Shown in pieces: positions 39,350 to 49,727 of a stretch of 64,000 nucleotides of DNA. The translations under genes were made by a program, and so were the position numbers. The notes beneath the pieces are model-generated. The model was not told where the DNA came from. It worked only from the letters and a program-made list of their open reading frames with translations, and did no database searches. The stretch covers positions 193,501 through 257,500 of the forward strand of contig NC_060106.1 in assembly GCF_021155765.1 (NCBI RefSeq). Reading direction: 5' to 3'. Position 1 is the first letter of the stretch, and every line of letters starts with the position of its first letter. The stretch is from Diprion similis. Taxonomy: Eukaryota > Arthropoda > Insecta > Hymenoptera > Diprionidae.

Positions 39350-42199
39350 CGACCCAAATTAGAGAACATATGGTATACCAACGCACAAAGTCTTCTGGCG
39401 CATAAGGACGAGATTCAAAACCAAGTGATGGACGAAATTAAGCCAGCAATCGTAGCGTTATCCGAAACGCGAGTTACGGTTGATATGGGAGATTGTGAAG
39501 TATACATGCCAGGGTATACTATAGTTAGATGTGACGCAGAAAGCAGAAATACAGGTGGCACAATTCTATACATAAGAGGTGATATTAAATATGAAGTATT
39601 AATGATTAGAAAAATTGAGTCTAATTGCTGGATTACAGCAATAGAAGTAAAAGATAAAATTTTCAAAGGAGTTATCATGACTGTGTATCATTCTCCAAGC
39701 TCGTCAGATGGAGAATTTTTAAGATTTTTGGTAGAAGTGACTGAAGAGTTGATAGTGAAAGGAGACTGTTTGATAATTGGGGATTTCAATATAGATATCT
39801 CAGAGAAATCATTTTACAAAAAAAAATTATTAACGGAAATGTCGTGCTTGGGAATGAAGCAGTATGTAAATGAAATGACAAGAATTACCCGAGAAAGCCA
39901 AACGATGATAGACTTACTATTTGCGAATAAGAGAGTACAATTGCGGGTGAAACACGAACCAAAAATAACAGATCACGCGTGGATAATAGTTGACCTGGGG
40001 ACAGTCCACAAGGCCAATGAGTATAGAGAATTTGAAACGCGGAATTATAGTAAAATTAATGGTGATGATTTTAAAAGAGCTTTGAAAAAAAATGTGACGC
40101 AAAACCAGGGTATGGAGTTGAATAAAAGAGCCAAATTATTTGTAGAAAATATTGTCACCACGTTGGACAGATTTGCGCCAAGAAGAATATGCAAAATCCC
40201 TAAAGTATGGGAGGGAAAAAATTGGTTTTCTGATGATATAAAATTAGCGGCGAGTAGAAGGGATCGAGCATATAAAAACGCAACACTCAGGGGGTCAGAA
40301 GAAGCCTGGAAAATATTCAAAATAGAAAGAAACGCGGTAGTAAAAATGATAAAGGCAAAAAAGAAAGAATATTATGAAAATATGATACATGGTAGTGAAA
40401 ATGACCCGAGTAGAATGTGGAAAACCTTAAAAAGATTAATCAAAGACCCAATAGGCGTGGAACGAATTGTGAAAATTGATTTCGAAATACTGAGTGGTAT
40501 GACGGAAGATAAGTTAGCTGATAAATTTAATTTATTTTATGTGCAAAGTATTAGCGAAATAGCAAATTCTATACAAACTGGTGTGACGAGCAGATTGTGT
40601 ACAGCAAACACACGGGGAGTAGGTACTGAGAATGAAAATACCATGGAAAACTTTAAGACTGTTGAAATAGAAGAACTAGAAAAGATAGTTAAGGAACTTC
40701 CTAAGAAAAATAAGGGTACGGAAGAGGGGATATCGAGTGAAATATTGAAACTATCGTTTAGTGTGATTAAACAGGAATTCGTTGAAATCATTAATGGCTC
40801 GCTGAGAGAAGGGTGGTGCCCAGAGAGTTGGAAAAAGTCCACGATCATACCTGTTCCGAAGATAAATAAACCAAAAAAAGCGAGTGAATTTAGACCAATC
40901 AATATGCTGCCACTATATGAGAAGGTGTTAGAACTTGCTGTGAAAAGACAAATTGAGATATATCTAGAGGAAAATAATACCATTACAGAGCACCAATCGG
41001 GTTTCAAAAGAAAATTCTCGTGTGAAACGGCGATACAAACGGTTGTTGATGGATGGAAACTAGGGATAAGTGAGGGTAAAATGGTAGGGGTAATATTTAT
41101 GGATCTTAAAAGAGCCTTTGAGACGGTAGATAGAAATATACTCATAGAAACATTTTATAGATATGGAATCAGAGGTGTAGTATTAGAATGGATATGTTCG
41201 TACTTAAGAGGCAGAAAGCAACAGGTTAGATTTAATAATGAATATTCTAATGTTATTGATACGGAATACGGAGTTCCGCAAGGATCTGTATTGGGACCAT
41301 TGTTATTCATTATATACATAAATCATGTAATCAAAATATGCCCGAGAGATTGCGCAATAAAAATGTTCGCTGATGATACATTAATATATGTAACTGGAAA
41401 GAGTAGTGCAGAATTAGACCGAAAAATGAATGAGGCATTGGGAAGAATAGAAGGATGGATGAACGACAACAGATTGAAAATGAATGCGTCAAAAACAAAA
41501 TTTATGGTTTTAAGAAGCACAAGAAAAAAAATTGGTGAAAATGTTACGGTGAAATGTTTGGATGGAACAGAGCTAGGGCAAGTGAAAAGTATGAAATACT
41601 TGGGAATAATTATTGACGAGAAGCTGCAATTTAAAGAACATTGTGAATATATGTTGAAGAAGATAGGTAAAAAAACAAGTTTTTTAAACAGAATTGGACA
41701 ATATATATCAGCATACACTAGATGTATAATATATAAGACGATCATTGCACCTCATTTCGAGTACTGTGCAACTCTGCTTGTAAGCATGGGAAGCACGGAG
41801 ATAAATAACCTACAGATTGCGCAGAACAGAGCGATGCGAGTTATTCTACAATGCAGTAGATACACGAGAGTAGAACACATGTTGAAAGCGTTGCAGTTCA
41901 TGTCAGTGAGACAACGGTTATATTTTAATGTGTGTATATTTTTCTTTAAAGCTGTAAAAGATCTATTGCCGACAGAAATAAAGAACAAGCTGAAATGGGT
42001 AGGGATGAGGAGTGGGCGAATTACACGGCAGGCTGGAGACATTATAATTGAATTTAGAAGAACGAGAAATGCGCAAATGGGTATGTTTTATGATGGAGTG
42101 AAAATGTATAATGCTCTACCAGCGGAGATAAAAAACTGTGAAAGTTTAAATCACTTTAAACGTATGTTAAAAGAGTATGTTATATCTGTTATTCGATAA
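39347..42199 (+). CDS. ORF2 of A5: EEP endonuclease and reverse transcriptase, open
   Basis: 950 codons open from the ORF1 stop to TAA at 42197-42199. EEP: WYTNAQSLLAHKDEIQN, LSETRVTVD, GGTILYI, VYHSPSSSDGE, IIGDFNIDIS (39776), TDHAW. RT: FRPINMLPLYEKVLE (40889), EHQSGFKRKFSCETAIQ, VIFMDLKRAFETVDR (41091), YGVPQGSVLGPLLFIIYIN (41269; followed by His where sisters have Asp), catalytic FADDTLIYVT (41367). C-terminal region as in other A copies (APHFEYCATLL, QNRAMRVILQCSRYTR). AUG initiation would remove the EEP Asn motif, so the functional enzyme is probably an ORF1-ORF2 fusion or arises by non-AUG initiation. Confidence 0.87.
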   Translation, partial: QRPKLENIWYTNAQSLLAHKDEIQNQVMDEIKPAIVALSETRVTVDMGDCEVYMPGYTIVRCDAESRNTGGTILYIRGDIKYEVLMIRKIESNCWITAIEVKDKIFKGVIMTVYHSPSSSDGEFLRFLVEVTEELIVKGDCLIIGDFNIDISEKSFYKKKLLTEMSCLGMKQYVNEMTRITRESQTMIDLLFANKRVQLRVKHEPKITDHAWIIVDLGTVHKANEYREFETRNYSKINGDDFKRALKKNVTQNQGMELNKRAKLFVENIVTTLDRFAPRRICKIPKVWEGKNWFSDDIKLAASRRDRAYKNATLRGSEEAWKIFKIERNAVVKMIKAKKKEYYENMIHGSENDPSRMWKTLKRLIKDPIGVERIVKIDFEILSGMTEDKLADKFNLFYVQSISEIANSIQTGVTSRLCTANTRGVGTENENTMENFKTVEIEELEKIVKELPKKNKGTEEGISSEILKLSFSVIKQEFVEIINGSLREGWCPESWKKSTIIPVPKINKPKKASEFRPINMLPLYEKVLELAVKRQIEIYLEENNTITEHQSGFKRKFSCETAIQTVVDGWKLGISEGKMVGVIFMDLKRAFETVDRNILIETFYRYGIRGVVLEWICSYLRGRKQQVRFNNEYSNVIDTEYGVPQGSVLGPLLFIIYINHVIKICPRDCAIKMFADDTLIYVTGKSSAELDRKMNEALGRIEGWMNDNRLKMNASKTKFMVLRSTRKKIGENVTVKCLDGTELGQVKSMKYLGIIIDEKLQFKEHCEYMLKKIGKKTSFLNRIGQYISAYTRCIIYKTIIAPHFEYCATLLVSMGSTEINNLQIAQNRAMRVILQCSRYTRVEHMLKALQFMSVRQRLYFNVCIFFFKAVKDLLPTEIKNKLKWVGMRSGRITRQAGDIIIEFRRTRNAQMGMFYDGVKMYNALPAEIKNCESLNHFKRMLKEYVISVIR

Positions 42200-42260
42200 G
42201 TATTGAAATCATGTATTTTTATAATGAAATTTAAAATTGAAATTATGTACCAAACAAAAA

Positions 42261-42275
42261 TAGCTGAGAAAGCTA
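42261..42275 (+). other. 3' hairpin of A5
   Basis: TAGCT-GAGAA-AGCTA, directly followed by AATAAA. Same loop as A4 with a compensated stem pair. Confidence 0.7.
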
Positions 42276-42292
42276 AATAAATCTCATCATCA

Positions 42293-42308
42293 TCTCTCTC
42301 TCTCTCTC
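42293..42308 (+). repeat. Short (TC)n tract between A5 and B5
   Basis: Sixteen bases of CT after CATCATCA. Confidence 0.9.
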
Positions 42309-42805
42309 GGTGAGTACGTCTTGACGCATGTTTTTCGGCTCTGCTTTTTCGAACATTTTCTCTGCTGCATTCTGCCCTCGGGCGTTTTGTTGCAGGTACA
42401 AAGCACGCAAACATTGCTTTTCATCCGTCGATTGCATCAATTTTCTCAAAATTGACAACGCTTGCTTATATCGTGGATGAAAAGTTTTGGAAATTTTTCT
42501 AACCTCTATCGTTGGTGGCCATATACAGTAGGAAGACTCGCCTCGCTTGATTCTGTAGCGCATGCGCCTGCCTTCGCTCTTCTACGCATGTCAGCTTACA
42601 CCAATACACATATTCATCTATTCAAGTAAGCGAACTGACAGTGCCATCTCCGTGTGACAGCATGTGCAAATTCTCACTGTGAGAAAAAGCGTGTGACCAG
42701 TGAGTCAAGACTTTGAATTTGTGCTCAATTGGTACATTACCATCAGTCGGTAAATTGCCATCAAACTACCTATCACCATCTACCGGTATATTACCTTTGA
42801 TCTGC

Positions 42806-43834
42806 ATGTCGGTAAATTGCTTTAAATGCAAGAAAACAATAGCAAACTGTCAATTCGAGTGCCGAGACTGTGGACGTGCATTTCATCCTGGATGCTGTAA
42901 GAGTCACTTTATTACAAAGTCGGCGAACGAGTGCTGTATCAATAATTTGCCTGTCCTTGCGAGTAATTTCGCAAACTTAGGAAATTCAACGAGCGCTCAG
43001 CAAAACGATCAAATCATGCCTAAAGATCTGATCTCTCTCGATCCAAAATCACCAGATGCTTCGCAAAAATCTAGCTCGGATCAAATGTTGGAAAAAATAT
43101 TTGCTAAGCTTGAAAGCACTGAATCAAAAATTGATAAAACTGAAATGAAAATTACAACATTCAGTGAGAGGCAAGATAAAACTAATGATGAATTTCGATC
43201 TCTTCTCGAGCGCATTCCAGAAATCGACAAAATTATAAACGAGCATGCTGATCAAATATCGACGTTACAACTAGCAAACCGGAAATTACTATCAGAGGTT
43301 GATGCGTTAAAGGCGTTAGTAAATACTTCACGCAATACATATGTAAACACTGGTGAAATCATACTATCAGGGTTACCCTCGGATTCTGACGTTTCACCTG
43401 AAGAGATGACAAAGAAAGTTTTCGAAGTGCTTGGCATCGCTGAATTATTACCGCACATTTTATCTGTACGAAAGCTCACCAGGAAAGGAAATTCCACTGC
43501 TGGCACACCGCAAAGATCTACCGTATCATATATTGTTGCGCTAACGTCAAACTCCGTACGAGACGTAGTGTTGAGCAAAAAACGTGCTAAACGCGACTTG
43601 AAATGGTCAGAAGTCATTGTGGGATGTCCTCCAGCATCGAAAAATTCAAACGTTTTCGTAAACGAAATGCTATCAGCTTCAACTTATAATCTATTGAGAC
43701 AAACGAAGAAAAAAGCTGCGGAGACTGCCTTCAAACACGTCTGGGCCAGACAAGACACTGTATTCGTAAGAAAGGAAGATGGTTCACTGAGGCTTACGAT
43801 TAATTCACTGGATGATTTATCAAAATTGGCATGA
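42806..43834 (+). CDS. ORF1 of B5: PHD-like finger, coiled coil, FP-like domain
   Basis: 342 codons. The start is set at 42806 because B7 ORF1 has the same ATG context and begins MSV.CFKC; an upstream extension in frame to 42713 lacks ATG. Residues 5-48: CFKCKKTIANCQFECRDCGR then AFHPGCCKSHF and CC, a PHD-type finger. Coiled coil about residues 95-170 (LEKIFAKLESTESKIDKTE..). The C-terminal domain has IILSGLPSD, VLSKKRAKRDLKW, VFVNEMLSASTYNLLRQTKKK, FKHVWARQD, VRKEDGS and a final SLDDLSKLA, similar to baculovirus FP-like ORF1 ends. Intact; likely an RNA-binding chaperone. Ends with TGA and is followed in frame by ORF2. Confidence 0.85.
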   Translation: MSVNCFKCKKTIANCQFECRDCGRAFHPGCCKSHFITKSANECCINNLPVLASNFANLGNSTSAQQNDQIMPKDLISLDPKSPDASQKSSSDQMLEKIFAKLESTESKIDKTEMKITTFSERQDKTNDEFRSLLERIPEIDKIINEHADQISTLQLANRKLLSEVDALKALVNTSRNTYVNTGEIILSGLPSDSDVSPEEMTKKVFEVLGIAELLPHILSVRKLTRKGNSTAGTPQRSTVSYIVALTSNSVRDVVLSKKRAKRDLKWSEVIVGCPPASKNSNVFVNEMLSASTYNLLRQTKKKAAETAFKHVWARQDTVFVRKEDGSLRLTINSLDDLSKLA

Positions 43835-43837
43835 CGT
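43832..43837 (+). promoter_or_regulatory. In-frame ORF1 stop, TGA-CGT (B5)
   Basis: ORF2 continues in frame, with EEP motif QFNANS 33 codons downstream. No methionine codon occurs in frame anywhere in the 393-codon EEP region of this copy. Confidence 0.6.
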
Positions 43838-45234
43838 CCCTGTACATCAACGGATGATCGTCGTTCTTCTATTCATCGACCTTTAGCAAATTCACAGGAC
43901 TTACGCCATCATACTTTCAAGATTGCACAATTTAATGCCAATTCCTTAATCGCACATATCGATCAAGTCAGATTGTTTTTCTCTAAAAATTTTTTTCATG
44001 TTATTTCAATAGCTGAAACCTGGTTACACTCGCATATACACGATTCTTTAGTCAACATAGAAAATTATTTTTTAATACGAAATGATCGGGAGGGTAAAGA
44101 AGGCGGAGGAGTTGCATGTTATGTTCATCGAACTCTCAAAGTGAAACTTCTCGCGTCCTCTCCCAGCGCTTTTTCAAATGCTCCTGAATTCATATTATTT
44201 GATATATATAATGACTCCACGGACTCGCTTTTATTTGCGTCGATCTATAGAAGACCTAAAGGTCTTCTGTTACACGATTTTTCGAATATTTTCAATAATT
44301 TCTCCTATGCTTATAAAAATTTCATAATCTGTGGAGATCTAAACTGTAATTTACTATCAAATAATTTTGAAGCTAGTTATCTTCGTGATCTCATATATTC
44401 CTCGGCTTTTCATCTTATCGAGTCAAATGCGACCTTTCATACCGCCACGAGTGATTCTTGGCTCGATGTTATCATTGTTGATAGCTCGGACAAAGTATTG
44501 TCTTTCTCTAAATCGGATACACCATTCATAAATGGTCATGATCTACTTGAAATCTCATATAAATTTGGAAATCAAACTGATATACCACAGACAATTGTAC
44601 GACGTAGTTTGACTCGGTTTAACGATCAAAGGTACGAAAACACTGTCGCTTCACTGCTCCCGAACATTGATACGTACACAATTCGACCTGAACTTGTCTC
44701 CGCTGATTTCGACGAGGTCGTTAACACTTTTTCTCTGTCTCTTGCAACTGCCTTAGATACTCATGCACCGCTTCGTTCCTTTAGGGTTACAAGACCACCC
44801 TTACCGTGGCTAACGGAAGATCTCAAGGAAAGGATTCGACATAGAAATTTATTATACAAAAGAGCTAAACGTGCAAACAGCTTACTTGGATTTGCTTTGT
44901 ATCGTCACCATAGGGATGAGCTTACTAGAGACTTAAGAAAGGCCAAAAACGATTTTCAATTCCAAAAACTAAATTCCGTTAATGACGCGACGAAATTATG
45001 GAAAGAATTGGCAAATCTGGGGGTGTTGACGAAGAGCTACGGAGGTCGATCAGAGTTCCTGCTCATACTTTCAGCATTCGTGCTCATCGTACGACTACGT
45101 ATCGAAATTCCTTCTCTATTTCCGCTTGCCACTTATGGCATTCGCTCCCTGTAGCTGTTACGTCAGCTCCCACATTAACGACATTTAAAACTCTTCTCTT
45201 TAATTATTTCTTTGCGCTTGAGACGGTAAACTAG
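43835..45234 (+). pseudogene. ORF2 of B5: EEP only, RT deleted
   Basis: EEP is intact: QFNANSLIAHIDQV, IAETWLHSHI, GGGVACYV, ASIYRRPKG, IICGDLNCN (44334), NGHDLLE, and the linker to LWKELANLGVLTK near 45020. There the sequence jumps to the extreme C-terminal part of ORF2 in another frame (RVPAHTFSIRAH, TYRNSFSISACHLWHSLPV, stop at 45232-45234). The missing part equals roughly 1.6 kb in B2 and includes every RT motif. After the junction the original frame runs on to 45154. The result could still encode an ORF1-EEP protein. Confidence 0.85.
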
Positions 45235-45472
45235 ATCTTCCTTATACGATTTATATTTTAAGTTTATATTTTAAGTTATATTTTAAGCATAAGTTCATGA
45301 TAACTACCAAATTCAGAAATGTAATCTTTAATCACATCATATTTTATTTTTATTTTTATTTTTAATTTTACTCTTATATACTTATTCAACACTTAATCTA
45401 TGTACTTATCTAAATTAATCTTAAGTTACTATTATGCACAGAGCAATGTTCTTCACATGTAATACATTCATT

Positions 45473-45496
45473 TGCCCCAAAGTTAACACTAGGGCA
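45473..45496 (+). other. 3' hairpin of B5
   Basis: TGCCC (45473-45477) pairs with GGGCA (45492-45496), then TAATAAA, as in B4. Confidence 0.6.
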
Positions 45497-45506
45497 TAAT
45501 AAAATT

Positions 45507-45540
45507 ATCTATCTATCTATCTATCTCTCTCTCTCTCTCT
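45507..45540 (+). repeat. (ATCT)n tail and (TC)n tract between B5 and B6
   Basis: Four to five ATCT units merge into CT repeats. It shows that the tail unit varies between copies (TCAA, ATATC, ATCT, ATC) but always ends in ATC before (TC)n. Confidence 0.95.
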
Positions 45541-45701
45541 TTATATTTTAATATTATTATTATCATTTATTTAATATATATAGTTCTTATCACTAATACA
45601 GACTAATCTAAATTTAGTTTTGTTAATTTTCACTTTATAATTTACATTTGCCTAAGGGTATCTACCAAGGCATAAATAAACTATATCAATCAATCAATCA
45701 A
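45541..45701 (+). mobile_element. B6: 3' UTR-only fragment of a family B copy
   Basis: About 160 bases, severely 5' truncated, containing only a 3' UTR end with hairpin TGCCT (45649-45653)/AGGCA (45668-45672), AAATAAA and a TATCAATCAATCAATCAATC tail. No coding sequence. Confidence 0.8.
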
Positions 45702-45710
45702 TCTCTCTCT
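45702..45710 (+). repeat. Very short (TC)n tract between B6 and B7
   Basis: Nine bases of CT; B7 begins GCCTAGGCCTGCC. Confidence 0.8.
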
Positions 45711-45904
45711 GCCTAGGCCTGCCTATAGCGACAATTTGGGTGTGTGTATTTATGCGTATGTTATCTCGATTCGTATTTACAGCGATTGAAACTCTTACTG
45801 TGGCTTTATCACTTTAATCACATTATCACCGTTAGCGCTCTCTCGTGTAATTCATATAATCCGGTATTGCTCTTACTTAGTCGGTAATCCCAATAACATC
45901 TTGC

Positions 45905-46825
45905 ATGTCAGTTGCTTGTTTTAAATGCCGACGGTCGGTCGCTGGTGGGAAGCTTGAATGCGCTACTTGCCTTAGAATTTTTCATCCAGGGTGTTATAAA
46001 CATTACATAAGTTATAGAAATTCTAATCGCTGCTGTATCAACAACCTTAGCAGTATGCCTACGAATGCAACTCTGAGTACTGGTGACACTCAATCTGGTG
46101 GCACTTTAGATTCAATATTAGCTCTTCTCAATAAAAATGATGCGACGCTCAATGCTTTCATTAACCATCAAAATAAATATAACAACGATATGGCGACTAA
46201 AATTAATTCTATTGAAAATATTGTTAAAACTGTGAATGAGTATGGCGACAGAATAGCTCAGCTAGAAGCTAATAATGTGTCACTTACTAGAGAGATTGAG
46301 TCTTTGCGTGCGTTGATAACAAACACACCTATAATATCCTCAGCTGAGATTACAGTAGCGGGAATACCGGTTGCTATTACAGATAGTCCGCAAGTTATGA
46401 TAAATAAAGTTCTGACTGCGCTAGGTGTTCCGGAACTCACTTCGGACATTCTCGATATTCGCCATATTACTCGCAAAGCTCCAGAACACCAAAATCAAGA
46501 AACTAGAGATACTCGAGAATGGTCAAAATCGTTTATTGTATATTTTAAATCTTCGCAGATCAGTAATCATATTATTAGGAAAAAACGTTCTCATGGTGTT
46601 CTAACTGTTAAAGATGTTTTATCGGGCGAACATCAAGGTAATATCTTTGTCAACGAGATTTTACCCACGATTGTATATAAGTTGCTATGTAAAACTAAGG
46701 GAGTTGCGAGAGAACGCGGCTGGAAGTATGTGTGGACGAGTGAGTGTCAAATATACGCACGTAAGCAAGATGGTTCGCAGTCGATTCGGATTTCTACCGA
46801 TGCCGATTTATCAAAATTGGATTGA
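45905..46825 (+). CDS. ORF1 of B7: PHD-like finger, coiled coil, FP-like domain
   Basis: 306 codons from ATG. Finger: CFKCRRSVAGGKLECATCLR, then FHPGCYKHYI and CC. Coiled coil about residues 65-140 (LDSILALLNKND... through IAQLEANNVSLTREIESLRAL). The C-terminal domain carries EITVAGIPVA, RKKRSHGVLTVKDVL, IFVNEILPTIVYKLL, WKYVWTSECQIYARKQDGS and a final DADLSKLD. It aligns along its length with B5 ORF1 although overall sequence has diverged. The frame is intact despite the decayed ORF2. Ends TGA-CTA, in frame with ORF2. Confidence 0.82.
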   Translation: MSVACFKCRRSVAGGKLECATCLRIFHPGCYKHYISYRNSNRCCINNLSSMPTNATLSTGDTQSGGTLDSILALLNKNDATLNAFINHQNKYNNDMATKINSIENIVKTVNEYGDRIAQLEANNVSLTREIESLRALITNTPIISSAEITVAGIPVAITDSPQVMINKVLTALGVPELTSDILDIRHITRKAPEHQNQETRDTREWSKSFIVYFKSSQISNHIIRKKRSHGVLTVKDVLSGEHQGNIFVNEILPTIVYKLLCKTKGVARERGWKYVWTSECQIYARKQDGSQSIRISTDADLSKLD

Positions 46826-46828
46826 CTA
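46823..46828 (+). promoter_or_regulatory. In-frame ORF1 stop, context TGA-CTA (B7)
   Basis: Same UGA-CUA context as B2. The EEP motif is 25 codons downstream without an ATG between. Confidence 0.6.
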
Positions 46829-49727
46829 AATACTGCTAAAAACAATCAAACAGTAACAAATTCAAACAATCATACTACTTTCTTAAAAATTTGTCAATTC
46901 AAAGCCAACTCATTACTAGGACATATCGATTATATTAAATCATTTCTTGCTGAAAACTTTTTCCATATTATTTCGATATCAGAAATGTGGCTCAAACCTG
47001 AAATCTCAGATGACCTAATCAGAATCCCTTATTACTTTATCATACGTAATGACCGAAATCGCAAACGAGGGGGTGGTGTTGCGTGCTATATTCATAAGAC
47101 ACTGAGGGTGAATGTGCTGGCTGCCTCTCCTACTGTTTACTCGAATCAACCTGAGTTCCTCTTACTCGACATTCATTACCCTAACTTAGACTTGCTATTA
47201 TTTACGTCTATATACAGACCACCCAAAGGCCGGTTATTAAAAGATTACGTTAATAATTTTTGTGAATTTTCACATGCTTACAAAAATATTATAATAGCGG
47301 GTGATCTAAATTGTGACCTTTTGTCCAATTCGTTTGAATCTAACTATCTAAAACATGATTTCGGCACTTTCATTGCATTTAGTTGAGTCTCAGGCGACTC
47401 ATCACACGTTAACTTCAGATACCCTTATCAATGTGATGCTCATGGATGATAAAGAAAAAAATATTGCATTTGTAAAGTCGGAGATTCCGTTCATTGCGGG
47501 ACATGATCTTCTTGAACTCTCTTATAACTTTAATGAGCCGCGGAATGCTGATCGCACGATTGTCCGCTGCGATTTTCGAAATTTTTATTTATTGTCCTTT
47601 AGTAATACAGTACAATTGTACTTAACTGACATGGCTGAACTAACACTTATGAATTTCACAAATGACGAAGAAATTGATAGGTCGCTAGGTACCTTAGAAA
47701 GCAAGTTACTCTCAGCTCTTGATTTTCATGCACCTTTCAGAACTTTCGAGTACGTAAACCTATCGCACTGTGGCTCACACCTGAATTGAGATCTAGTATT
47801 AAAAGACGAAATGTACTTTATAAGCAAGCCAAGAGAGCGAATAGCTTACTAGCTTAAACTAGCTTTTGCAATTTATCGCAAATTTCGGGATGATCTGATG
47901 TGCGAATTGAAGCGTGTAAAAAATGAGTATAATTTTAGTCGGTTAGTCAACATTGATAGTGTTAGCAGGCTTTGGAAAGAGTTGGCGGCACTCGAATTAG
48001 TAAAAACATCTCTAGCATCCCCGTTTAATTTCTTTACGCCGGAACAATTAAATTCTCATTATGTAACGATTTCCTATGCTCTGCATGATTTATGCGAACT
48101 TAAGAGCTCTGCAATCGTAGTGAATCACACGTTTCAATTCGACCGAGTTACGGAGAACGATGTCCTCTAGTTGATAAATACGACTATTTCAAATTCACAT
48201 TCGTCTGGACCTAATAGAGTTTCTTCATTCGTAATTGAAAATGTAGCACAACTACTTGTTCCCCTACTTACGAAAATATTCAACTATTGCTTCGAAAATT
48301 CTTATTTCCCACGAAGCTGGGAACGTGCGTTCATAAGACCACTCTCAAAAATAAATTCCCCTTTGTCTCCGTCGGATACGCGTCCGACAGCAAATTTGAG
48401 TGTACTCTCTAAAATTTACGAAAGCATAGCTCATAGTCAAATCACAAAATATCTTGTGAATAACAATATTTTGGATACTCGTCAATCTGGATATTGGAAT
48501 GCTCATGGCACCCAGACTGCCATGCTTCGGCTCTGTCATGACATTAGAAAGTCTGCTGATGATAGACAAGTTACTATTTTAGTATTATTCGATTTCAGTA
48601 AAGCTTTTGATACTGTTTCTCATTTCCTACTATTGAAAAAACTTCGTGATATTTGGTTCTCTGACTCGACATTAGATTGGGTGTACTCTTACCTCGTTGG
48701 GGGAACTCAAGCGGTAATTGATGAGGATAAAACATCAGATTGGCTACCAACTACTTCGGGAGTCCCACAAGGCTCTGTCTTAGGACCTCTATTATTTTCT
48801 ATCTTTATTAACGATATTGGTGCCACTCTTAGATATTCCAATCATATTATTTTTGCTGACGATACGCAAATTTACTTGAGCTGCTACCCGTCGGAACTTA
48901 ATGCAGGTTTAGCTAAAATATCTCACGACGTTAATCAGATATCTGAATCTGCTGCTAGAAATAGTCTAAAACTAAATCTCGGGAAATCTTCTATTATGAT
49001 CTGTGGTAGTGCAGCCTATGTTCAGAGCATCGATCTAAATCGTTTACCGGCCATCTCAATTAATCAAATTACGGTACCGTATGTTCAAGTAGCACGTAAT
49101 CTTGGGGTGATGATGCAAGCCAATCTTTCCTGGGCCAGCCATGTGTCAGCCATATATCGTAAAGTGAACTTCACTCTCCATAGGCTCAAGTTTGACAAAA
49201 ATTCTTTAACGACTGAACTTCGTATAAAATTAGTCTCTACTCTTATTATTCCCTTGATTGACTATTGCTGTGTTGTCTATAACGACCTAACGAACGAATT
49301 GCATCTGAAACTTCAAAGGCTTGTAAATTGTGCAATACGATTTATTTTCAACCTCCGTAGGGTTGAACATATTGCCCCGTATCGATTAAGACTAAGGTGG
49401 CTTTCGGTTTCCAACCAAAGGAAGTACTTTTTAGGCTCTATCACTTACAATATTGTACACACCAATGCTCCGTCTTATCAACGTGAGTTATTTACTCCAC
49501 GTGATAACACTACGCCCCACTCGTCACGTCTAGGATCAGCTCATACTTTCCAAATCCCACTACACAGGACCAATATGTATCATAATTCTTTTCATCTCAC
49601 GGCTGAGTATCTATGGCATTCACTTCCAAACGATATAACTTCTTCACCCTCTATCATCGTGTTTAAAGAGCGATTATATAATTATTTACTATCGTCTGAG
49701 TTATCTGCCTATGGCGTTATTAATTAA
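46826..49727 (+). pseudogene. ORF2 (endonuclease-RT) of B7, multiply broken
   Basis: EEP begins CQFKANSLLGHID, with Lys replacing the catalytic Asn, and contains ISEMWLKPE, GGGVACYI and IIAGDLNCD (47291). Lesions: frameshift near 47350; frameshift near 47757; a short duplication CTAGCTTAAA near 47850 that shifts frame again; and an in-frame TAG at 48168-48170. RT from 48171 is open: ILVLFDFSKAFDTVSH (48578), SGVPQGSVLGPLLFSIFINDI (48757), FADDTQIYLS (48850), then the B C-terminus (LIDYCCVVYND, WHSLPNDI) to TAA at 49725-49727. Clearly a dead copy. Confidence 0.85.

Larger units (their letters stand above)
37687..42292 (+). mobile_element. Non-LTR retrotransposon copy A5 (family A), apparently complete and uninterrupted
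   Basis: About 4.6 kb between two TC tracts: 5' UTR 37687-38059, ORF1 38060-39346, ORF2 39347-42199, 3' UTR with hairpin, AATAAA and an (ATC) tail. No nested insertion, frameshift or nonsense codon was found. The best candidate for an autonomous copy in this window. The 5' UTR contains no gene. Confidence 0.88.
42309..45523 (+). mobile_element. Non-LTR retrotransposon copy B5 (family B), RT deleted
   Basis: 5' UTR 42309-42805, ORF1 42806-43834, ORF2 43835 to about 45230 lacking the whole RT domain, and a 3' UTR with hairpin, AATAAAATT and ATCT-repeat tail into (TC)n. A deletion derivative that would depend on RT supplied in trans. No gene in the 5' UTR or in 45235-45523. Confidence 0.88.

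Noticed and set aside
4845..45710. Telomeric or rDNA-targeted LINE array
   Set aside because: No TTAGG repeats or rRNA sequence at any junction; only (TC)n.
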